From NCBI RefSeq assembly GCF_019733355.1, contig NZ_JAIHLQ010000051.1:1-36931 (forward strand): a stretch of DNA of 36,931 bases. The letters are read 5' to 3'. Shown piece by piece: positions 8,935 to 17,500 of this stretch (positions are counted from its first letter, which is position 1; each line of letters starts with the position of its first letter). The notes under the pieces are model-generated. The model did no database searches. It was not told where the DNA came from and saw only the letters and a program-made list of their open reading frames with translations. The position numbers and the translations under genes are program-made. Origin of the DNA: Pseudomonas baetica. Lineage in GTDB: Bacteria; Pseudomonadota; Gammaproteobacteria; Pseudomonadales; Pseudomonadaceae.

Positions 8935-8990
8935 CGTCCCCGAAGGCTCGCGATCGAACCTCGACGCCCAGTCACTGTCCTTCGGGGACG
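8935..8990. promoter_or_regulatory. Perfect 12-bp inverted repeat in the divergent promoter region
   Basis: The arms CGTCCCCGAAGG (8935-8946) and CCTTCGGGGACG (8979-8990) are separated by 32 bases. They lie between the divergent epimerase-like and MFS genes, ending 24 bases before the MFS start codon. A run of six T follows shortly after the right arm. It could be a two-half-site operator, a 5' leader hairpin of the MFS mRNA or a degenerate REP element; no function is proven. Confidence 0.45.
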
Positions 8991-9014
8991 CGATGTTTTT
9001 TACCAAGGATCGAT

Positions 9015-10166
9015 ATGACCAGCCTCACCCCCCAAGACACCTTCGTCCCCGGACGCCTGCAACAGATCTCCACACGCATCGCGTTTTTCATCGCTGGGCT
9101 CGGCATCGCCGCGTGGGCGCCGCTGGTGCCGTACGCCAAGGCTCGGGCCGGGCTCGATGAGGGCACGCTGGGGCTGTTGCTGTTATGTCTGGGCGTCGGC
9201 TCGATCCTGGCGATGCCATTGGCGGGGATTCTCGCGGCGCGGTTCGGCTGTCGCCGCGTGGCAACCGGCGGCACGCTGCTGATCTGCGCGGCGTTGCCGT
9301 TGCTGGCGACGGTGTCATCGATACCGGCATTGGTCGCCACGCTGTTCATGTTCGGCGCAGGGCTGGGCACGGTGGATTCGACGGTGAACCTGCAAGCGGT
9401 GATCGTCGAACGCGCCAGCGGCAAGAACATGATGTCGGGCTTTCACGGCTTGTTCAGCCTCGGCGGGATTGTAGGCGCGGCCGGCGTCAGCGCCCTGCTC
9501 GGCCTTGGGCTGACACCGCTGGCGGCAATGCTGGTGGTGGTGGCGGTGCTGATTGCCGCGTTGTGCAAGTGCGTGCCCCACATGCTGCCTTACGGTAGCG
9601 AAAGCTGCGGCCCGGCATTTGCCGTACCGCACGGCATCGTGCTGTTTATTGGCGGGATGTGCTTCATCGTGTTTCTCACCGAAGGCGCGGCGTTGGACTG
9701 GAGTGCGGTGTTCCTGACGCAGGAACGCGGGATCGAAACCGCGTACGCCGGTTTGGGTTATGCCGCGTTTGCCCTGACCATGACCGCAGGACGCTTGATG
9801 GGTGACCGGATCGTCCGCATTGTCGGCGCCACGCGCATTATCCTGTTCGGCGGTCTATTGGCGGCGGCGGGCCTGTTTCTGGCGACCTTCGCGCCGAGCT
9901 GGCAAGCCGCGCTGGTCGGTTATGCGCTGGTCGGCGCCGGCTGCTCGAACATCGTGCCGGTGCTCTACACCGCCGTCGGTAAACAAACCGTGATGCCGGA
10001 AAGCATCGCCGTGCCAGCGATCACCACACTGGGCTATGCAGGAATTCTGGCCGGGCCGGCGGTGATTGGTTTTGTTGCCCATGCCAGCAGTTTGAGTTTT
10101 GCGTTCGGGTTGATGGCGGTGTTGCTGGTGGCCGTGGCCATTGGTGGCAAAGTGTTGAAGGTCTGA
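9015..10166 (+). CDS. MFS transporter, YbjJ-like
   Basis: A 383-residue integral membrane protein with about 12 hydrophobic segments. The conserved N-terminal stretch (RIAFFIAGLGIAAWAPLVPYAK), the loop AARFGCRRV between the second and third segments and GTVDSTVNLQAV resemble the E. coli YbjJ group of the major facilitator superfamily. It acts in the inner membrane, probably as a proton-coupled transporter; the substrate cannot be read from sequence. The ATG at 9015 follows AAGGAT at a suitable distance, so it is preferred to in-frame starts further upstream. The gene is divergent from the serine-variant epimerase-like gene and 378 bases upstream of an NRPS gene on the same strand, so it might export or import a related small molecule. 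Confidence 0.88.
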   Translation: MTSLTPQDTFVPGRLQQISTRIAFFIAGLGIAAWAPLVPYAKARAGLDEGTLGLLLLCLGVGSILAMPLAGILAARFGCRRVATGGTLLICAALPLLATVSSIPALVATLFMFGAGLGTVDSTVNLQAVIVERASGKNMMSGFHGLFSLGGIVGAAGVSALLGLGLTPLAAMLVVVAVLIAALCKCVPHMLPYGSESCGPAFAVPHGIVLFIGGMCFIVFLTEGAALDWSAVFLTQERGIETAYAGLGYAAFALTMTAGRLMGDRIVRIVGATRIILFGGLLAAAGLFLATFAPSWQAALVGYALVGAGCSNIVPVLYTAVGKQTVMPESIAVPAITTLGYAGILAGPAVIGFVAHASSLSFAFGLMAVLLVAVAIGGKVLKV

Positions 10167-10292
10167 ACCGAGTGCACCTGCCGGATCAGGAGGACTTTTT
10201 GATTGTCCTGTTCTAACGCAAAGGTCAAAAAGTGGCGGCCTCCGTCAGCGCCTGCAAAAATTGCCCCCTGTCAAAACTCACAAATCAGTTAG

Positions 10293-10321
10293 TTGACAGC
10301 GGCATTTCCTGCACCTAAGTT
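10293..10321 (+). promoter_or_regulatory. Possible sigma-70 promoter of the NRPS gene
   Basis: A perfect TTGACA (10293-10298) is followed after 17 bases by TAAGTT (10316-10321), a weak -10. It lies in the 378-base gap between the MFS and NRPS genes, about 220 bases before the NRPS start. Nothing else was recognised in that gap: no gene, no convincing Fur box and no clear terminator for the MFS gene. Confidence 0.4.
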
Positions 10322-10544
10322 AAGTGCCGACGTGTTACCAAATGCGTCAAGCCAACAACAAGAAACACCGCCAAGGATTGGCGTCAAGCAAAGGTTCCAG
10401 CCCCGCCTGACTCACCTGGCGCACCCCTGAAAAAACTGAAACGGCGCTTGCCGTCGATTCCGCCTCTGTCGCTTTTGCGCCAAGTGGAATGGGCACGCTA
10501 TTGCCTGCAAAAAATCCGACGCAACGGAAGAAAGGATGACTCTT

Positions 10545-13500
10545 ATGCGTGACGTACACCCGTGCCCGCTTTCCACGGCGCAACAGGAAGTCTGCCTGGC
10601 GATCAGCCAGAGCCACAGCAATCTTAACTACCACTTGTGCGACGTCATTGAATTGCGCGGCGAGCTGAATCTGGAGTGGCTCGAAGCCGCCATCCGCACG
10701 CAATTCCTGCAAACCGACACCCTGCGCGCGACCTTCGATATAGACCCGGCTACCGGCACCTACGCACAACACATTCAGCCTACCGATGCCCTTCCCGCCA
10801 AGGCGTTCGAAAGCCTGGACGTCAGTGATCAAGCCGATCCTTTGAACGCCTACAAAGATCTGCTCGAGTACCTGCTGCATCAGGAAATGGATTTGCAACA
10901 CGGGCCGCTGACCCGTTACGTGCTGATCTGCCTCGCACCACAGCACTACCGCATGATCGAGTTGGCTTCACACCTGGTGGTGGACGGTTTCAGCCACGGC
11001 ATTGTGTTCGGCAACATCACGGCCCATTACAACGCGCTCAGTCGTGGCGAGGCGGTCGAAAAACTCGAACTGGCGCCGCTGTCGAGCGTGTTTGATGCAC
11101 AGGAGGGCTATCGCCATAGCGACATGTACACCAAGGATCGTACCTATTGGCGCCAGTACTGCCTGAAGATGCCCGAGCCGACACAACTGGTGCCCGGCGA
11201 TGCGCCGCTGATCAAACTCAATCGTCTGCGCAAGGTGTTCGGCGGTGAAACCCTGTTACAACTGCGCGCGGCGGCGGGCGAACATAAGCTACGCCTGTCG
11301 AGCATTCTGCTGGCGCTGTGCGCGACATACCTGCAACGCATGACCGGGCAAAACGAACTGGCCCTGGGCATGCCGGTGGCAGCGCGTCAGCTCAAGGCAT
11401 TGCGCAATGTGCCGTCGATGGTCGCTAACATCCTGCCGCTGCACTTGTCGTTCACGCCTCAAAGCACTGTGCTGACGGTGGCGGCGAACGTGCAGCGACA
11501 ACTGCGCCATCACCTTCTGCACCAAAACTATCGCAGCGAAAGCATGATCCGCGACCTGCACACCGAGCGTGGTAACAAGCCGCTGTTCAACACGCTGCTG
11601 AACATCGTTGCGTACGATCAAGGTCCGGGTTTTGCCGGTTGCGACACGACCATCCAGAACGTGGCCAATGGTCCGGCGGATCATTTGGGTATCGATATTT
11701 TCGACCGCCACGACGATGGTCGGCTGGAGATCGGATTCAACGCCAATGCCGATCTATATTCTGCCGAGGCTCTTGAACTGCACTATCAGCGCCTGACGGC
11801 ACTGTTCGAACACTTCGCCAATTCGCCCCAAACCCTTGCGGCCGACTACGACTTGTTCCTGCCCCACGAGCAGCATCGCCATTACGCACTGCCTGCACAT
11901 CAGGAAAAACTCCCGTTATTCGCCGAGGCCTTTGCCGACGCTGTGCGCGATTACGCCGAGCACCCGGCACTGTCGCAAGGCGCACGGACCTTGAGCTATG
12001 CCCGCCTCGACGATGACGCCACGCGCCTTGCGGTACATCTGCGTGAGCGTGGTGTGCAGGCCGGGGACTGCGTGGTAGTGATGTTCTCGCGCAGCCTCGA
12101 ATGGGCAGTAGCCGCCGTGGCCCTGTTCAAACTTGGCGCCTGCTATGTACCGGTCGATCCGGATCTGCCCGAGGCGCGCATCGAACACATTTTCAGCGAT
12201 GCCAGCCCGACCGTGGTGATCGTCGCACCGGGCAGTCAACTCAAGGTCGAGATCGCTGCCGACAAACTGCTATGGCTGACTGCCGAAACCCTCGCGCAAC
12301 TACCGGCGGCTACGGAGCCTTTGTCGCCATTCGATGCAGGACTGCCGGGCTATCTGATCTACACCTCAGGTTCCACCGGCAAGCCCAAAGGCGTCGAAGT
12401 CACGCAGCGCAATCTGGTGCCGATTGCCCGCACCGCCATCAATGCAGCGCAATTAAAGCCGCAAGCGCGAGTCTTGCAATTCATCGCTGCCGGTTTCGAC
12501 ATGTCGGTGCTGGAAATCATGATGACCTTGCTCGCCGGCGCTGAACTGGTGATCACCGACAAAGTCAGCAGTACCCCCGGAAGAGCTTTGGCCACACTGG
12601 TCAAGCGTGAAGGCATCAACCTTTTGGTGATGACCCCGAGCCTGCTTGCCTGCCATCAGACCGAAGACTTTCCGCAGGACACCGTGCTCATGCTCGGCGG
12701 TGAGTCGTGTACACCGGCGTTGCTCGCGCGCTTCTCGCATTGCCGCCTGCTCAACGTCTATGGCCCGACGGAAACCTCGTTCGCCACCTCGATCAACGCC
12801 TGCTATGGCACGGGGGATCTGTCGATCGGGCCGGCCACTGCCAACACGCGCCTGTATGTGCTCGACGGCCAGCAGCGCTTGCTGCCACCCGGGGCCTGGG
12901 GTGATCTGTTCATCGGCGGCCCGGGCGTTGCGCGCGGTTATCGCAACCGTCCCGACCTCACCGCCAAAGGCTTTGTTGCCGATCTGCTCGACGGCGCGAG
13001 CACGATGTACCGTGCAGGTGACCGGGTGTTCTTCGATCACGCCGGGCGCATTCACTACCTCGGCCGCCAGGACAATCAGATCAAACTGCGCGGTTTGCGC
13101 ATAGAACTGGACGAAATCAAAAACGTTCTGCTTGGTTGCGCTGGAGTCGACGACGCCGCGGTGATGTTGCGTGAACTTGTCCACGGCCCGGCCATTGTCG
13201 GCTATGTCGCCAGCAAGGACTCCAGTCTCGACAGTCAGCAGCTCAAACAGGCACTGGGCCGGCATCTGCCGCAGCACATGGTGCCGAGCGTGATCATGTG
13301 CGTCGCCGAATTCCCGCTGACGCCCAACGGTAAATTGGCGATGGATCGTCTGCCCGCGGCGGTACTCTACGACGCCTGTGAACTGTCACCTGCGCAGACG
13401 CCAGAAGAAGCGGCGATGTGCAAGCTGTTCGCCGAAGCGCTGGACTGCAACGAAGTGTTCGCCAACCAGAGTTTCTTCGACCTCGGCGGCCATTCGCTGC

Positions 13501-14438
13501 TAGGGCTGCAACTGATCAGCCGGATCAAGGAGCGGTTTGGTGTTGCTCTGGGCATCGCCGATTTCCTCGCAGCCCCCACCCCGCGACAACTGGCCCAGCG
13601 TCTGCAAAACAACAGCGGTGACAGCGATCCATTCGACGCCGTTCTAGCGCTGCGCAGCGAAGGCTCACGGCCGCCGCTGTTCTGTATCCATCCGGGCGGA
13701 GGGATTGCCTGGCCCTATGCCGGTCTGCTGCCGTTTCTGCCGGAAAATCAGCCGTTGTACGCGTTGCAATCACCGATCCTGCGCGATCCGACGCGGGTCA
13801 TCGAATCACTGGATGATCTGGCCGCGGAATACCTTCAACGCATCGTCGACCTGCATCCCGAGGGGCCGTATCAACTGGCCGGTTGGTCGGTAGGTGGCAA
13901 CCTCGCGCTGCGTATTGGCGCGATGCTGCAGGCGCGCGGGCGTGAAGTGAGCTTCCTTTGCATGTTCGACAGCTACCCGCTACAAGGTGGCCCGGCTTCG
14001 TTGAAACTTGACGACGCGATGATCATCAGCCGCATGACCCGCGCCATCGTCGGCACGCCCCGTGCAGGGCTCAAGGGGCTGAAAAGTGCGATGGAAGAAG
14101 TGCTCGGTAGCCGGCACATCGGCGATGAGTTCCTGACCCGTCTGGTAGACGATTCAAAGTGGATGCTGGAGTTGCTCGGACGTACGCAGTACGAGGTGTT
14201 CAACGGTGATTTGCTGTTCATCCGCGCCACCACCGACATCCTGCGTCAGGACGAACAGCAGCCAGCCTTGTGGGCGCCGTACATCAGCGGTGAGTTGATC
14301 CAGCACGACGTTGAGGCACCGCATGAATGCCTATTGCAGCGGCAGTATCTGGAACAATTCGGCAAGCAGTTTGTCGAGGCGTTGCTGGAGCGCCAGGTAA
14401 CGAACACGCATAAGGAACAGCAAATCCTCAGCGTGTAA
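10545..14438 (+). CDS. Single-module nonribosomal peptide synthetase (C-A-T-TE), EntF-like layout
   Basis: A 1297-residue NRPS. The condensation domain (about 5-430) has SHLVVDG with the catalytic His143; the first His of HHxxxDG is Ser. The adenylation domain (about 455-935) has YTSGSTGKPKG, NVYGPTETS and Lys in TPNGK. Its A4 motif FDMSVLE keeps the Asp (D652) that binds an amino-acid amine. My hand-read ten-residue code is D-M-L-V-M-G-V-F-A-K, which I cannot match to a substrate. The carrier domain has GGHSLL with phosphopantetheine Ser984. The thioesterase (about 1035-1290) has GWSVGG with Ser1115, and plausible Asp (MFDSYP) and His (APHECL). Start: AAAGGA is 8 bases before ATG 10545 but runs into ATG 10536. 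Size and order match EntF, but no partner genes are nearby, so the product is unknown. Confidence 0.95.
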   Translation: MRDVHPCPLSTAQQEVCLAISQSHSNLNYHLCDVIELRGELNLEWLEAAIRTQFLQTDTLRATFDIDPATGTYAQHIQPTDALPAKAFESLDVSDQADPLNAYKDLLEYLLHQEMDLQHGPLTRYVLICLAPQHYRMIELASHLVVDGFSHGIVFGNITAHYNALSRGEAVEKLELAPLSSVFDAQEGYRHSDMYTKDRTYWRQYCLKMPEPTQLVPGDAPLIKLNRLRKVFGGETLLQLRAAAGEHKLRLSSILLALCATYLQRMTGQNELALGMPVAARQLKALRNVPSMVANILPLHLSFTPQSTVLTVAANVQRQLRHHLLHQNYRSESMIRDLHTERGNKPLFNTLLNIVAYDQGPGFAGCDTTIQNVANGPADHLGIDIFDRHDDGRLEIGFNANADLYSAEALELHYQRLTALFEHFANSPQTLAADYDLFLPHEQHRHYALPAHQEKLPLFAEAFADAVRDYAEHPALSQGARTLSYARLDDDATRLAVHLRERGVQAGDCVVVMFSRSLEWAVAAVALFKLGACYVPVDPDLPEARIEHIFSDASPTVVIVAPGSQLKVEIAADKLLWLTAETLAQLPAATEPLSPFDAGLPGYLIYTSGSTGKPKGVEVTQRNLVPIARTAINAAQLKPQARVLQFIAAGFDMSVLEIMMTLLAGAELVITDKVSSTPGRALATLVKREGINLLVMTPSLLACHQTEDFPQDTVLMLGGESCTPALLARFSHCRLLNVYGPTETSFATSINACYGTGDLSIGPATANTRLYVLDGQQRLLPPGAWGDLFIGGPGVARGYRNRPDLTAKGFVADLLDGASTMYRAGDRVFFDHAGRIHYLGRQDNQIKLRGLRIELDEIKNVLLGCAGVDDAAVMLRELVHGPAIVGYVASKDSSLDSQQLKQALGRHLPQHMVPSVIMCVAEFPLTPNGKLAMDRLPAAVLYDACELSPAQTPEEAAMCKLFAEALDCNEVFANQSFFDLGGHSLLGLQLISRIKERFGVALGIADFLAAPTPRQLAQRLQNNSGDSDPFDAVLALRSEGSRPPLFCIHPGGGIAWPYAGLLPFLPENQPLYALQSPILRDPTRVIESLDDLAAEYLQRIVDLHPEGPYQLAGWSVGGNLALRIGAMLQARGREVSFLCMFDSYPLQGGPASLKLDDAMIISRMTRAIVGTPRAGLKGLKSAMEEVLGSRHIGDEFLTRLVDDSKWMLELLGRTQYEVFNGDLLFIRATTDILRQDEQQPALWAPYISGELIQHDVEAPHECLLQRQYLEQFGKQFVEALLERQVTNTHKEQQILSV

Positions 14439-14473
14439 GGGCTCACTGGACACCATTGCGGTGCCCGGCGAGG

Positions 14474-14509
14474 ACCCCATGCAGGAGCGAGCCCGCTCTT
14501 GCATGGGGT
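14474..14509. repeat. REP-like palindrome between convergent genes
   Basis: A near-perfect 16-bp stem: arms ACCCCATGCA and TGCATGGGGT, inner arms GAGCG and CGCTC, one G-T pair and loop AGCC. It sits between the convergent NRPS and tpsA genes, 9 bases past the tpsA stop. The GAGCGAGCCCGCTC core is typical of Pseudomonas REP elements. There is no T-run, so it is not a standard intrinsic terminator, though it may protect both mRNA 3' ends. Confidence 0.75.
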
Positions 14510-14518
14510 GGTGGGTCA

Positions 14519-17500
14519 TTAGCCTTTTTCGTCGATCCCTGCCTGCAGCGGCTGGCCGTCCAGATGACCGCTCAGGGTGACCGGGCCGACTTTCAGATTG
14601 CCGTTCTCAAAGGAAACCTTCGCTGCGTTTTCTTCCTTTTTCTGTGGCAGATCCAGCCCGGCTTTTACGCCGTAATCGAGGTTGCTCAGGTCGGTACTGC
14701 TGACCTTCGAACCCCCCAGATCAACCTTGCCTTCGCTCGCCGAAATCCGCGCGCCAGTGAGTTGCGTGGCGCCGCGAACAGTCAGATTCACACCTTGGCT
14801 AGCACTGATGCCGGAGGCTTGCTTCACGCCGTCCTTGTGCGCGTATTCACCCTGCGCTTTCAGCGTTGGCTTGTAGTCGGTGCCGGCAAGTTTTTCCTTG
14901 TCGCTGGGTGGGTTTTTCTTTGCTGTCAGACCCAGATCGACGTCGACCTTGGCGTGGGTCTGCGAGTCCTGACGGCTTTCGACACTCAGGTTACCGGCGA
15001 CTTCACCGCCGACGTTCTTCGCCTCAATCCGCGCCCCCGCCAGTTGCGCATCACCCGCGCTATTCAACACCACGCTGTCAGCCTTGATCTGGCTGTTCTG
15101 CTGCGTGGTGCCTTGCAGGTAATCCACGCCAACCTTGGCCCCGGCATTAAAACCGTGATCGCTGCTGGCTTTTTCATCGGCTGATGTCGGCGTTTTGCTG
15201 CTCAGGTTGCCACCGGCATTCAGGGCCACGTTCCAGTTGTTGCGGCTGTCGGTGGACTGCGCCGACTCCTGCACATAACCGCCCTTCTGCGCGTCGATGC
15301 TGACGTTGGGTGCGCTGACTTGAGTGCCTTGCAGATGCACCGCATCACCGCTCAGTGTGACCGAAGTTTTGCTGTTGAGTTGACCACCGGTCAGGGTCTG
15401 CGAGTTCTCGTTGACCCGACCGATGTTGAAGTTGCCACTCAGACTACCGCCCTGATCACGGCTCTTTTCGCTGCTGGTTTTGCTGCCGCCGCCCTTCAAA
15501 CCACCGCCCAGATTGCTGCCGGTGGCGGTGTGGGTGTCGCTGGCGGCTTGCAGATCAAGTTTGCCATCGGCATGCAAATCGATGGCGCCCGCGCTGTCGA
15601 TTTTCGTGCCTTGCTGGATCTGATTACCGCCGCTGCTCAGTTGCACGCCATTGCCACTGATGCTCGCCACGTGGGCCTGAGTGTCAGTGGTTTGCTTGCC
15701 GCTGTGATCGAGTTGGAACCCGGCGCCGAGATCGACGTTGGTGCCATCGGTGCCCGGCAAGGTACCGACCGTCAGCGAAGCGTTGCCGCGCAGGCTGGAC
15801 GTGTCGCTGCTCTGGCGATCATTGGCCTGATTGAGCGCCAGGTTGCCGTCAGTCTTGATGCTGACGCCGCCCTGCCCACCGTCGAAACGGCTGCCTTCGA
15901 ACTGCGCGTCGCCGCCCACCTTGATGTTCACGCCCTGGTTGCCGGCATAAACGCCGACCACGGCGGTGGAGCTGTCCTTGCTGGACGCACTGCTGCCCCC
16001 CACGCCGCTGCCGGCAACGTTCACGTCTTCACCGGTTTTGGTGTAGACGCGCACGTCGACCTTGGCGTCCACGGTGTTATCGGTGCTGCTGTGGGTGTCG
16101 CTTGCCGCATCGGCGACCAGTTTGTCTGCCGTAATGTTCACCTTGCCGGCAGTGGCGTTGTACTCGGTGCCCTGATCGTGCAGCGTTCCAGCCACGTTGA
16201 CGTCTACATTACCGCCCTCAAAACGGCTGACCACCGCGCTACTGGTTTGCTCGGTTTTGCTGGCACTGCCGTGGCCGACTGCGACGTCGATACCGACGTT
16301 CGGCTGACCGACATTAGCCAATGCATCCTTGTCCGGCAGCTTGCCGCCGAGCACGTCTTTGATGGCGCCGGCAATCGGCCGGGCGATGTCTTTGTATTCG
16401 ACGTTGGCACCGATATCCGCCGACCAGTTGCTCTCGTTGTGGCTGCTGCTTTCGGTGTTGCTGGCGGCGCGGTTGTCGATTTCGTTGGCCGCGACATTCA
16501 GGCCGCTGCCAGCCTTTACTTGAGCGCCCTCGGTGGCGAGCTTGTCGGCATTGATCGTCAGGTGGACGCTGCTGTGCACGCTGCTGGTTTGCGCCGTGGT
16601 TTTGCTCGTGGTGTCTTGCGAAGTGCTGTGGGCGAAATCGACGCCACTGCCGGCACGGTCGAGGCCGCCGGTGTAGTAGAAGCCGCCACCCGTGCTGCTC
16701 TTGTCGGTGGAGGTTTTGTGGCTGTCCTGCTCGGCCAGCAACGACACGTTTTTACCGCTCAGGCTGGTGTCGCCGGCAGTGGATTTGACCTCGCTGCCCT
16801 TGATCGCCAGATCGCCGCCGGCCTTCACCTGCACGCTGCCACCGCTGAGGCTGGAGCCTTGCTGGGTGACGTCATTACGGGTCACCGTTTGCTGCTTGTC
16901 TTCGTAATGAATCCCGGCGCGATATTGCTCTGGCGTTTGCTCTTTCGCGTAAGCGTCGAAGCCGCGGGTCTGCGTGCTATAGGTGCTGTCGTGGGTGTTC
17001 TGCGCCGAATGCACGTTCACATCCCCCGCCGCATCGGCCGTCAGCGCGCCGTCAGCCTTGACCGTGGAACCGGCCACTTCGATGTCCTTGGCGCTTTTGA
17101 GCTTGAGGTTGCTGTCGGACACCAGTTCACTGCGCACCGTGGTGCTGTCCTTGGCGTTCTGGCGCGACTCGTCCTTGGTGATGCCGAAGAACTTGCTGTC
17201 CTTGTCGTGGTTGTTGCTGTGCGAGGTGTCCTGTACGCCGTCGATGACCAGCGAACCCTTGTCACTGATCACACTGGCGTCGGTGCCGCCACGCACCTGG
17301 CTGCCGCTGATGCGTACGTCGTCCGCCTTGACGATCAGTTTGCCGGCCGCGTTGATTGTGCTGCCCTGATGCTGGGTCTGGCCCTTGTCGGCGTCGCCGG
17401 TCTTGCCGAAGAAACCACCGCCGACCAGATCACCAGAGTAACTATTGTCGCTGCTGCGATGAGTGCGCGTGGCAGTGGCGATTTCCACTTGCTTGCCAGC

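Noticed and set aside
10545..14438. Enterobactin synthase EntF
   Set aside because: Only the domain order and size match. No dihydroxybenzoate genes are nearby and the hand-read code does not look like a serine code I know.
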